Source of the DNA: Galaxea fascicularis | Lineage: Eukaryota; Cnidaria; Anthozoa; Scleractinia; Euphylliidae | Direction: 5' to 3' | DNA length: 64,000 bases | Assembly: GCA_948470475.1 (NCBI GenBank) | Contig: OX419337.1 | Span: 30,949,372-31,013,371, forward strand | Part shown: in pieces, positions 1 through 11,000 of the stretch | Layout: each line of letters opens with the position of its first letter | How positions within the stretch are numbered: position 1 is the stretch's first letter | Position numbers and translations under genes: made by a program | Notes under the pieces: model-generated | The model's input: only the letters and a program-made list of their open reading frames with translations | Databases searched by the model: none | What the model was told of the DNA's origin: nothing

Positions 1-1541
1 GGTGACACAACACATACATACCCCCAGCCCTGATAACAAAGGAAGCTACAGGTCATAGGGACCAATGAAAATGTAGGTCTGCATGGAGGAACCACAGGAT
101 TACTCTTTCCCTTTAAGTTTCATGTTCCAAGTACATTTATTTTATGCAAGATAAATTACGAATAGACTGGGCCAGAGATAGCTTAGAGCTTTCGAGGCGG
201 ACCAGTCCTCATATAGAGGATATTACACGGTGGCGAGAAGATATGAATTTTATGTTCGAGTGGCAAGAACTCGAACATAAAATTCATATCTTCGAGCCAA
301 CGTGTAATGTTCTTTTTATTATATGGAGACAACAAATTCAACAAAAGCAAAAGGCGGGAATCGTGACGTCATTGAACGATACGACACTCACAAAGGTGAC
401 ATACGGAAAATACGCCACACGGGTCCCGGATGAAGTGGCGTATGGAATCTACGAGTGGTTTAGTTCCCAGTAAAACACTCTCCTCCATATAATAAATACT
501 ATTATTGTACTAACATTCTTAAGAAGAAAGTACTAAACAAAATCAAAAATCATTTATTAATTATCATTTCACAAAAATCAATAGAAAACAAAATTAAAAT
601 AGAAAAGAGCGGGAGAAGAACAAGAAGACAGACCTATTAAATATTATGATAAGTATCTCTTCATTAGTGACCTCATCACCTCAATATCAAAATAAGAGTC
701 TTCATGACTTAAGATGTCTAAGAGGATTCTATGAATGTTCTTCTTGAAGACTTGCTTTTGATATTTCGTTCCACCGTTTTGCACCAATTCGAGAGAAGGA
801 CTTTCTTTTAATTTCTAGATTGGATTTTTTAATGAAAAAAATTTCCTAACGAGGAGGATCGCGTGTTTGCGTTAATATTGTCTGGTCCTCAACTTAATTA
901 TCCTTCTGATTTAAATAGGCTTTTTCTCCTGCGCAAATTTCCCGTACAACTCAATTTTACAACTCCCCCACCGACACAGCACCACACCGCGTTTCTTTAC
1001 AAACTATTCCATTTTTCACCCACAGAGTGTTATATGGAGCTGAATATCTTGCTCACACCGTGCCGCGCGCTTGTTTCGGCCAAACTTAATTCAGTAATAT
1101 CTTTGATATCAGTTACAACATCAATGCTTTTCTTGTTGCTTGATTTATGCAGTCCTACGACAATTATGCCCCCCTTCCCCTCTCCTATACTTAACTTTTG
1201 CTTCACTTTTCTCTGCTCATCAACAAACTCCCACGTACAATATGACGCGCAATGCCAGCACTAATTATCGTCAGGGCACATTATTGCCCTAGAACTAATA
1301 TTAAACATTTTACTATCCTCCATCAAGGCCTTAACATTTGGAATTTTTTATCTCGTGAGCTCACCTTATCCTTCAGATGTTCTAGCTTCAAGAATTCCTA
1401 GAAAAAATTATTATTGATAGAATAAATTAAATTAAATTAAATTAAACCCGCCCATCCTCTGATATATTATGCTCTTTCCGTCTGCTGTATCACTTGAGGA
1501 ACTCCTTACGTTATTGTCGACAGCTTGAGGCAATTTATATA
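1..1541. other. Intergenic, mostly unassigned
   Basis: Apart from the hairpin at 210-326, nothing convincing is seen. The frames at 144-473 and 863-1264 show no family motif, and the first runs straight through the hairpin. 480-860 and 1265-1540 are AT-rich without features. Confidence 0.5.
210..326. mobile_element. Palindromic MITE-like hairpin
   Basis: Two arms of about 50 bases (roughly 212-260 and 271-325) are near-perfect reverse complements around a loop of about 10 bases. The inner arm, GATATGAATTTTATGTTCGA, pairs exactly with its partner. The right arm (CGTGTAATGTTCT, TTTATTATAT) resembles the repeat at 37960-38006 in intron 29, so this is a family and not a lone palindrome. Confidence 0.7.
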
Positions 1542-1689
1542 TCTTATTAACCAAGCGTGAGGGCCGTACTGGGAGACTATATCGGCCCGAGGTCTTGACA
1601 GTACGGACCGAGCGCAGCGAGGTCCGTACAAAAAAGATGCAGGGCCGATATTCTCCCAGTACGGTCCCGAGCAAGCTTGGTTAATAAGA
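1542..1689. mobile_element. Palindromic MITE-like element
   Basis: The arms at 1542-1589 and 1641-1689 are inverted copies (TCTTATTAACCAAGC at the outer edge, GGGCCGTACTGGGAGA inside). A smaller hairpin around GTACGGACC/GGTCCGTAC sits in the centre at about 1600-1629. Just outside, ATTTATTACACGAC (1690s) pairs with GTCGTGTAATAAAT (1830s-1840s), so a second inverted repeat adjoins it. Confidence 0.65.
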
Positions 1690-1937
1690 GATTTATTACA
1701 CGACTGAAGACAACGAGGAAACAATGCGGGATCCTGATTTGGGACAATACCTGGTCCAATACTTAGAGAATATCGGACTGGCAATAGAGCAATCTTATTG
1801 GTCGATTTTAGTTATTGGCCCTCTGACTGTCTAAGTCGTGTAATAAATTTTAATACTGCAGCCAACGATAAATAAGTAAGTAAATAAACGAGCGGATGGA
1901 CGGACGTACGGACGGGCCAACGAAAGAACAAAGGAAT

Positions 1938-2231
1938 GGCCGTTTTCATACTGGAGACGCATGATCCGTCTGGGACGAACTTGGACAAACATTTGTAGTG
2001 CGACTGTTTACTTCGTCTGGTATAAAGACGGGCACAAGACGGATTATGCGTCTCGACGAACTATCTAGGAAAGTTCGTCATCCAAGACGCACTAAAGGGG
2101 ATAGTTCGTCAAGATGCATAATCCGTCTTATGCCCGTCTTTATGCTAAACGAAGTAAACAGGCACACTACAAATGTTTGCCTAAGTTCGTCCCAGACTGA
2201 TTATGCATGCATCTCCAGTATGAAAACGACC
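1938..2231. mobile_element. MITE with ~45-bp terminal inverted repeats
   Basis: The left end (GGCCGTTTTCATACTGGAGA) and right end (CTCCAGTATGAAAACGACC) are inverted copies, extending inward through GTCTGGGACGAAC. The interior is also self-complementary (AAGTTCGTC and AGACGGATTATGC repeats in both orientations). A partial second copy of the right terminus (AAAAACGGCC) follows at 2263-2272, so the right end may be duplicated. Confidence 0.75.
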
Positions 2232-2749
2232 TTTATACGGATAAATAAACAGACGCATAATGTATAAAAACGGCCAATGTCTTGAATAGAAACGACAATT
2301 GAGATGAATCCATTTTCTTGTGCTCATGTTTATGTTTATGCTTATAAATAAGCAGAAGCGTCGCCTTCGAATGCAAAATCCGCCATTTTGGGAATGAGGT
2401 TCGTCCCCAGGCGTTCTCGGCTTGGTCAAACCCAACTGTCAGCGGTGACGTCACCGCGAGAGACTCGCCGCCAAGAACGCCTAGCAAATACTGCCATGAA
2501 CACGATAGAAATTTGAACGGAAAAGCACCGCAAAATAACGGACTAACAAGGTTATTCCACAAAGTTAGAACTTACCATCGTTTGTGGACACTTCCATTCC
2601 TGGATTGTCGCATCGGCGAGAAGCTTTCACACGATACGGTAAATTCCAACCAGGGGGTTGTTTTGCGTTAAATCAGGGGTATTTGGCAATATTTGCTAGG
2701 CGTTCTCTCGCCCACTCCTTCCCAGACTTCGCGCAGACAAGGGAGCAAG

Positions 2750-2944
2750 ATGAAACTCCTAGGGACTAGGCTGGTTCGTCTCATAATCTGCGGACTCACT
2801 GTGCTTGCGTATGTCACTTTCCTTCTGAGATCTCACTGTGTAAAGCCTGGTTAACACTTGCGACATAACGACATAGCGGGAAGGTCACGCAAATGAAAAA
2901 AGTATTATGTCTCTAATGTGAACAACACATCATAACGACATAGG

Positions 2945-2976
<32 letters not shown>

Positions 2977-3221
2977 AGATAAAACTGATAATTATGACTG
3001 TGTTACTCAGTGTCGTTATGTCACTAGTGTGAACCAGGCCTAACGCAGCCGTATACAGAAGCTCTCCGCAGATTGAAACAATAAAACATGGTTCCTGATC
3101 AGTTCCAGTCGTTTTCGTATTCTTCGGACTCCATGGATCAGCCCAACGGAACCTTCTCCTTCGGTGTTGCCTTCTGTGTTGTCGCTCCGAAGGGCTGTTC
3201 CACTATGACATTTTCATACCT
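2750..3221 (+). pseudogene. Possible small signal-anchor gene split by a MITE
   Basis: An ATG at 2750 opens a frame whose start, MKLLGTRLVRLIICGLTVLA, looks like a signal anchor or signal peptide. The frame runs into the MITE at 2844-3040 and stops within it. If the MITE and one TAA copy are ignored, the same frame continues on the far side for 13 codons to a TAA at 3082-3084 and then, still in frame, is open again from 3088 to 3255. The gene is not recognised. This may be a relic or coincidence. A minus-strand exon in 3143-3221 is an alternative reading. Confidence 0.25.
2844..3040. mobile_element. 197-bp MITE flanked by TAA target-site duplication
   Basis: The termini AGCCTGGTTAACACTTGCGA and its inverted partner (CACTAGTGTGAACCAGGCC) bound this element, with CATAACGACAT repeated inside. 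TAA flanks both ends (2841-2843 and 3041-3043). A 3-bp TAA duplication is typical of PIF/Harbinger elements. A relative with CCTGGTTCACAC ends is at 35462-35664. It interrupts the frame that starts at 2750. Confidence 0.75.
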
Positions 3222-3259
3222 GAAAGAAATAATGAATATTCACGTTTTTAGACCCTAAA

Positions 3260-4860
3260 AATTTACAAATAAATCCGTCATAATGCGTGTTGAAAAATAA
3301 GCGCTTCGGGTGGTCGTCGTGTTCCAAGGAAAACACTGTTTTTTGGGATAATTTCCCAAATGATCTCCTGTTGATTATTACTTTTTTTAGGATCTGACGC
3401 AAACAGACCATCTTAATTGATTCTTATAAAGTACGAGTGTCACCTGGTATAATTTGGAGAAAGAAGTGAGTAGTTGACAGGAAAAAAGCTGAGAAACGGA
3501 AGTTTTACGGTGAGCAAGTTTGCCTCGTGTTAAATGCCCAAGATTCGTTCATTTCGGCGTACAGCTTTTGCAGACTGAATCAATTGTGGTAACATGCTGG
3601 ATGACGTCACTGCAAAACGGGCTGTGGGAAAACAATATATTACGATATTTTCGTCTCGCTTTGTCACAAGCAACCAGTGTCAAAACCACATTTTACATTT
3701 CAGTCCGCTTTAAGATGGCAGATTTCAAGCGTTGGTCGTATCCTCGAAATGTGCGTTTCAGTGGTAAGAAAATCGAATCATTTTTAAATTTAAGAGGTGA
3801 AGTAGAAAAAAAATTAGAGGAATTTGCATCCCACGGAGACAAGCTTTTATATCAAAATGGTAAATTGAACCACGCTGCAAGGCGTAAATTTTAATAAAGA
3901 TATAATTTTCGCTAGCGTAAAGTCATTTAGTTCTTTCATGTTAAGAGAGGCCTGTTAAACTTTAGGGCAACTTTAACGTTTCATTGGCATGTTGTATATA
4001 TAACGTTACGGTTAAGAGCGAAAATTTAGAGTTTTACAGTTTGAAATTATAGCCGTGAACGTAAGAAATTTAAAAAGCCAGTGTCGTTAAAGTTTTATTT
4101 GGACACCAGTTTTCTTTATTCGAACTGTAGGGGTTCAATTCACGCCAGTTCAAATAGCTCGGTAAAAATTTTTTAAACATGCTCATTGTCAAAAGAGTTT
4201 AATTTGGCAGTGTACTTCTTTTTACAGTAATTTAAGTATATATTTACATCTTGCGACTGATAAAAAAATTCACATGTCAATCACTAAAAGAGTTGTCAAG
4301 ATTCCTAGTCTCTATAGTCTCGGTATTTGTTAATTTAATGTCATAGTTTAACCTAAAAAATACTGCTAAATTTTAGTCAACTACAACATCTGGAAAAGAA
4401 AGCTGAGATCATATAAATTACAATCTAAAAATGAAACAGGTAGAAAATAATAAAGCTCGTATTTAATAACTGAGAGGACCCTAGTGTTTCGGTTTCGAGC
4501 AGATATATTCGATTTCGAAAGAAAAACAGTAAATGATTTCGTTTTTGGAAGAGTTACTTGAATGGAGCAAAGAGTTTAAAAGATCTCGTGTTTTCCCGTG
4601 AAAAATAATTGGATACAAGATTAAAGACGACCGAATGGGAAAAATACGTTTTGAACTAACCCACGTTGTGTGACAAACGCATTAGAAGTAACGCAAGACA
4701 CCTTCATTTGAGTACGACGACCGTTGTTAAGGTTAACCTCACCTAGCACGAAGCAGAAGAAATAAAGGGAAATTCACGATTTTTTTTTTAGCTGAAATCA
4801 CTGTACATTTTCCTGATCGATGAACGTAGAGAAATATAATTTACACATAATTTGAGATCC
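3260..4860. other. Intergenic, upstream of DIP2
   Basis: Apart from the small ORF at 3715-3894 nothing stands out. The region is AT-rich with no inverted-repeat element or conserved coding stretch that I can see. Confidence 0.5.
3715..3894 (+). CDS. Unrecognised small ORF (59 aa) ending in a polyadenylation signal
   Basis: The ATG at 3715 opens a 59-residue basic frame beginning MADFKRWSYPRN, rich in Lys/Arg and charged helix-like sequence (GEVEKKLEEFA). The stop overlaps AATAAA at 3893-3898. The frame is open further upstream to an ATG at 3520, but that part has no protein-like character. No family is recognised. It could be a genuine short gene, the last exon of a longer gene, or chance. 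Confidence 0.2.
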   Translation: MADFKRWSYPRNVRFSGKKIESFLNLRGEVEKKLEEFASHGDKLLYQNGKLNHAARRKF

Positions 4861-5044
4861 TGTTGTACGCTGGGTAGGGTTCGGCGAAGATGTCACGTGA
4901 CTATTTGACTTTCTTCCCTCGTCCTCGTCCTCTTGAGAGAGCTGCACGTAAACATTAGTGGAGCAAACTTCGCCTCGCCCACTTCATGCCGTAAATTTCC
5001 TGCTTTTTCCCGCAGAACCACTGCTGCATTCTCGACCGAAAAGT
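4860..5044 (+). promoter_or_regulatory. DIP2 5' flank / putative 5' UTR with E-box palindrome
   Basis: The 185 bases before the DIP2 start are richer in CpG than the introns. They contain GTCACGTGAC at 4892-4901, a perfect palindrome around the E-box CACGTG. A pyrimidine-rich stretch follows (TTTCTTCCCTCGTCCTCGTC, 4910-4929). No TATA box stands out. That this is the core promoter is inferred from position and composition only. Confidence 0.4.
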
Positions 5045-8000
5045 ATGGCAGAACCGCCTGAATCATCGTTACCGCCACAGATCCTCGAGAAGCTTCGAGA
5101 ACTGAACACGGAGCTCGCCGAAGGTGAGTCACTCTGTGATCAGACTCTGGAATACCATATTTTGGCAATAGTTCATGCCTTGAATTATTTTAGCCGTTGA
5201 AATTCACCTACTAGTTTCTGTCACATTTCGATGATTTAAATTAATTGCCAGGTTTTTAAGAGCTCTTAGTTTAGTGGTTATATTGTCGTGTTGTCGAAAC
5301 AGACGTGGAAATTCGTGTTACGTAAAGGTAAACTTAGGGAATTTGTTCAACGAAATAATTTTATTGTCTTGTGTTGGTCATAATCATGTCCATTACGATC
5401 AGAGGTTGAAGACACAAAGTCATGAATATATTATAAACAGGTCTGGTTCCACTAATCGTAAGATTATGGTTTGCTGAAGGACTCTGTCAACATGAAAACG
5501 TTTCAATTCGACAACTGTAATAGCAGAAATGGATTTCCTGCACTGCGGAACTCGTAGATTTTTTCATCGACGAACTTGCCATTCATTATTAGGATTGTGT
5601 TGTTTTCAAATTTTCAAATATCTATTGTTTCCCGTCGTGGACACCGCGTGATTGGTATTTTGGTAAGAATGGATGAAGATCTCAAAGTGAAGGAAGACTT
5701 GCAAAGTTTAGTAATCAATTTTGAAGTAAGCTGATCGGGTTCATTTTTGACAACTTCAAAATGACATGCCTTTGTTTTGAGACAGAAGGCGTTACACTTG
5801 ACATTAATTTTTGGAAGCTTCGCAAAACCCGATAAGGATTGAATGTTATCACTGATCCACACGTTTTAGTGGCAAAAATTACTTGGAACTTGAGGATGAA
5901 TTATTTAAAATACCGATGGCAATAGCACTCTGTCTCTGAGTTTGTTTTTAATTTGCTTGTGATTGTGTAGAATTCCCTTGGCAATCGTAAGTCGTCTTCC
6001 AAATTCGTTATCTTTACATGTAGTTCGTGGTGTTTGCTTCAGGAAAATTGTTATTGAGGCAAAACATCCAGTTTTAAGTCATGTCTGCATAAATAACTAA
6101 AAATGCAAACATTCAGCCGGCAAGCATGTGACAAATAACGTGATGATGCAAATTTTGCAAGTGCTGCAATCGTTTTGTGCATTGAAGTGTTTAACAAAAT
6201 CCTTTTAAAATTGGTTGCCAATCATTTTATTCTTGTCATGAGGGGCTGGGCTCGGGCCAACAATTTCCCCCAGCTCATATTTTGAAGTACATGTATATCT
6301 CCGGCTACTTTGTATACGCATAGGTAATCACATGATTTCGAGTGTAATTTGGAATTAATAAGCTTGAGTAAATTTTTTCAAAGACCAACAAAATTGCATG
6401 AGCCTGTAGGCGAGTGCAATTTGTGGTCTTTGAAAAAATTTACAAGTGCTTATATTTTATTCCAAGTTGCACGAGAAAAATCATGTGATTACTTATTAAT
6501 AATACACTTGAAAAAATAGACTACTTATAAAGCCTCAGGCCATGTCCACACTGATGCGATTTTGTTTGAATGCGCTTTCGATAGGTGTAAAAACGCATCG
6601 ACTGATCTGCGTCCACACTGATACGGATGCCGTAGCATATTTTTCAACACGATTCACTTTCAACAGCGTTTTCAAAAGGATCCGTTTTTGATGAAAACGC
6701 TCAGCGTTTTCGAGCATACATGTGTATCAGTGTGGACGGGAGGCCAAAACGCATACATATCAATGCGTTTTCAAACAAAAACGCATCAGTGTGGACATGG
6801 CCTCAGACCATACATTGACTATCAAGGCATGGAGAAGGCATTGCCCTCGATCTTCCAAAACTTGGAAAAGCTTCCAAAATATCTGGTGATCTTCAGGTTA
6901 ACTTTGGAAATCCTCGGAAGTGTTCAGTGATCTTCGGAAGTCTTTGGAAGTGTTCGGTTGATCTTTGGACTCTTTGGAAGTGTTCAGCGATCTTTGGAAG
7001 TCTTTGGAAGTGTTCGGTTGATCTTTTGAATCTTTGGAAGTGTTCGGCGATCTTCGTGAATCTTCGTGTGGTCTTCGGGTTACCTTCAGAACATTTTGTG
7101 CAATCTTCGGAAGGTTTTGTTAACTAAAAATGCACTTCTTTTTAGCCAATCAGAACTGAGTGATTTTTTCACATGCATTATTAGATATAAAACCAGCGTG
7201 TTGACTTCAGTACAACAACTCAAATCCCTGGCTATTCATTTGTATATCCCCTCCTACATGTACCTCAAAAATTAGTGACAGCCCTGCAAATTGTGATCAC
7301 AGTTTACCATTTATTTTTTTTTATAATTTTCTGTATGCAAAAATTCCAATAGTTGTGTCCTAAACTAGAATAAGAAAAGGTTTATTAACAGTGCAACAAA
7401 CTCAACTAGTGCCACCCAAACATTAATCAACAAATCCTGGGTCACTTTCGCAACAAATAAGTCTGGCTTTGGTAGTTCGTAAGCCTATCAAAAACGAGAA
7501 CACCTCTAAAATTCAAATTGTTGGTGGTCCTGGTTGAGTTCATTTCACGACTGTCTAATAGACTATAATTTAATAATAATAATTATAATAATAATAAATA
7601 TAACTCTTCAGTACAATACAGTACAGTGCAGTACTGTTATCAACAGGGCCCTGCTTCCTGTTGATTATTATTGGTAATTATTTTTTGCCACACATAAAAA
7701 CCATTTATTATAAACTCAACTCTCTTACAGGTGATATTACACAGAAGGGATATGAAAAGAAAAGGGCAAAATTACTGGGGCCTTACTTGTCCCGAGGTAA
7801 GTGGTACCCTATATCAGGGGAACTGCAAAACACACATGTAGCAGCAGAAGTTGCATGGATTTTCTTTGCTTCTTTTATTAATTTGTAGACCAGCTACTCT
7901 TGTCACCTAATAATAATTATCACAACCTTACTTTGAAGACTGTATTAATTAATACAACATTGCCTTTCAACATTGTACAGCTGTAGTAAAAAAAATTATT

Positions 8001-11000
8001 ACTTTTAATGCCATGACCAGACTATTATTATTGACCTAAACAAATCACAGTGCTCCTCTGTATCCTTTGGAACACTTTAAAAAAGCAATATAAATTCCCT
8101 TAGCTACTCATCGATAAAATATTAACCAAAGTTTTGAAGTGGGCTGCACCAGTTGTTTCTGAATCGCTAATACAAATTTTCAACAAGTCAATTGTCTTGC
8201 ATGTTTTTCCAACTGAATGGAAAGTGGCTCAAGTAAGCACTGTTCATAACAAAGGTCTGCATAACGTGTTAAGAATGATTAAGAGAAAACATAAATTTAC
8301 CCAATTCAAGTTGTCTAATTTCGGAAAGTTTTATTATCTCTAATTCTTTGAAAATAGGGTCTGAATGAGAATCAAAAGTTGATTAATTTTAGAAATACTG
8401 TAATTCTGATAACTTGCTTTTGCAAAGAGACAAGATGGCAAAGATAGGTTTTGTATGTAGACCCGCAGATAATAATACAATAATGAAGATAAGGATTTAA
8501 ACTAAACAATAATAAAGAGTTTTTAGACAGGGTTTAGCAGGGTTCAAAATAAAATCAGAGCTTTTAGCCTGAATTTGTAGGCTTTTTTTCCCAAGGCTGA
8601 TTTTTTCACCGATCAATAGAATGATGTAATTTTCTATTGCTTCCGTGAAAAATCGCCGGCAAGTGTGACCAAAGTGCCGGCTGCTATTTTGAACCCTGCT
8701 TTAGGTAGAAAAAATTTTGCTCTGTTAATGACTCCTATTGATTTCGAGATTTTATAAGCTACTTGAGAAATGTGTGGTTTCCAAGCTAGATGTTCATCAA
8801 GGACTACACTGAGGAAGTCGGTTTTTTTATTTAATTATTTATTCCTTAACCTGTTTGATTCTTTGTTCATTGTGCATACAGTCAACTCTCTCATAGCAAC
8901 CACTTCTCATAAGCAACCACGTCTCGTAAGCGACCACCTCCCGTAAGTGACCACTTCGTAAACAACCATTTTGTCTCTCAGTTAAATACTGTTCCCAGAG
9001 CTCTCTCGTAAGCGACCACGACTCAGATTTCTAAAGCGACCGCGACCACTTTTTAGGCCAGAAATTTGACATACATATTCTTTTGTTTTCTCTTTCTGGT
9101 AAGCGACCACCCAACATAATCATGTATGATCGTTAGTAAATTACTACTTAGAAGTGACAAAAGTTCAATTTTTAATGATGCTACCCCGGACTGCTGACAG
9201 ATAATAACAGTTTACATGTACATTAATTGTTACAGTGATCTGTTCTAAAATGATATACTGTCAGTACAAAGTTTCATCAGAAGAATGCATAGATTGCCCA
9301 GGCGCTATTCACTGTGAAATTATGCAGTGCTTTCAATCTTTTCTTTAAGCCATAGAATAGAAAAATTGATGTCATTGTCTCCATAGAAAATGTAACTGCA
9401 GGGAATTTCCAGTCCATAACCTGCTCCTCGATTATTTTACAGTGACGTTTTCCTGTTATAATGGCCTTTCCATTGTTGGTCCTTCGTTTCAAGAATTTGC
9501 TAACATACCGAGACATAAATTGTAATGGTATGTGGCTGACAATTTTGTCTTCTTTTGACACGGTGTTGGGATGTTCGGCTTCAGGAAAATTCTCGACAGC
9601 GGCCCCACTACTGCAACTGCATTTCCATCTTTTTCATTCAGTGGCTCATGTTTCAGTCTACGTTGCTCACCAATTTCGGGAACCCATGTTGTTTCATCCT
9701 TGTAGACATGATAACCTCGTATGAATTAATGAACTGTGATGCGTGCGACTGAGTAATGTAAATACATTATTAAGATTTCAAGTATATGCACCCATGTTTA
9801 ACGTTGTTTTCCTAGGTTTTGTTCGGTTTAAATTTCAGGTGATTTTCATTAACATGAGACACATTGACAAGTACTGTACACTCCACTCTACTTTTCCGAA
9901 ACTTGTTGCATGTGAAAAAAAATCAAATAAATTAGTTTCTATTTGCTTAATTTTAGCTGATTAGGTAATATTTTTATGTAATTAATTGATCAATCCAGTA
10001 TTAGACTTATTTTGTTGATCTTTCCTGTAAGCAACCACCTCCTGTAAGCGACCACTTTGTCATGCACCAAGGGTGGTCACTTACGAGAGAGCTGACTGTA
10101 TTTGCATGCATTGGAAAATGATACCTTTTATGTCGAGGCTTAAGTAACATAGAGTTTGTTTTCTTCAGGTTTAAGGAGAGTTTGTTTGCCTTAAACCAAG
10201 CAGATAATTTATTAAGTTCAGAATTAAGTGAGGCTGCCAGGTAGACAGGATCTTTATGGGACATAAATAAATTAACTAGTATCATCATCAACGAGCGTCG
10301 ATACGTTATTTAAATCGTTAATATGGAGCAAGAATGACAAGGGATCCAAATAGGCTTCTAACCCAGTCCAGCACTATGCCATGTACATACCATATTGTTC
10401 GAGTTTCTCAAGTAGAATATCATGATCAACAGTATCATAGGCCTTAGAAAGATCAGGGAAAACGCCAATGGCATTTTCATTGCAAGCAAGAGCAAGGGAG
10501 ATTTTTTCATATAGGTCAATCAATGCTAACAAAGTTGAATGATTTTTTTCTGAAGCCTAATTGATTATCACATATACGGTCTAGTTTTTAGTTTACTTAA
10601 ATAACTATGAAGACAGTTATAAACAACCTTTTCAGAAACTTAGAAAAGCTAGGGAGAATCGAGATTGGTCTATACAATGTAGTTCGTAAAGAGTGATTGA
10701 TCACCAGCTTTAAAGAGTGGTACCACACAAACAATTTCCATTTGGTCGGGAACAATGTCATGAGTGATAGATAAATTGATTATATTAAAGGTTTGGCTAT
10801 AAATTGAATTGACTGTTTTATGATGGAAATGGGAATTCTATCATGGCCAGCTGCCTTTCCTGATGGAAAAGTATTAGAAATTTCTGACAGCTCATTTGGA
10901 GTCACTGGATCAAAAAACACTGATTGACAAAAGTGACCAGATAGAAAACTGGTGAGAGGCAGACAAGTGAATTTTTTTGGCTAGATTAGTTCTGGTATTT

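Larger units (their letters stand above)
8440..10975 (-). pseudogene. LINE reverse-transcriptase relic split by two DNA transposons
   Basis: Read on the - strand, 10975 to 10102 carries FPSGKAAGHDRIPISIIKQS, the palm-region remnants with frameshifts, then LNKLSAWFKANKLSLNLKKT. The next part of the same protein (SVVLDEHLAWKPHISQVAYK, then IGVINRAKFFLPK) resumes at about 8700-8830, and a last piece (LYYCLV) lies at about 8480-8530. The two gaps are filled by the elements at 8879-10098 and 8537-8699. Stops and frameshifts are many, so it is dead. The order of motifs fits a CR1/Jockey-type RT. Confidence 0.75.

Noticed and set aside
144..473. 109-codon + strand frame at the window start
   Set aside because: It reads straight through a near-perfect hairpin, so its length comes from the palindrome. 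No family motif.
863..1264. 133-codon + strand frame
   Set aside because: Low-complexity hydrophobic/Ser/Thr composition, no recognisable motif, and no supporting splice or polyadenylation context.
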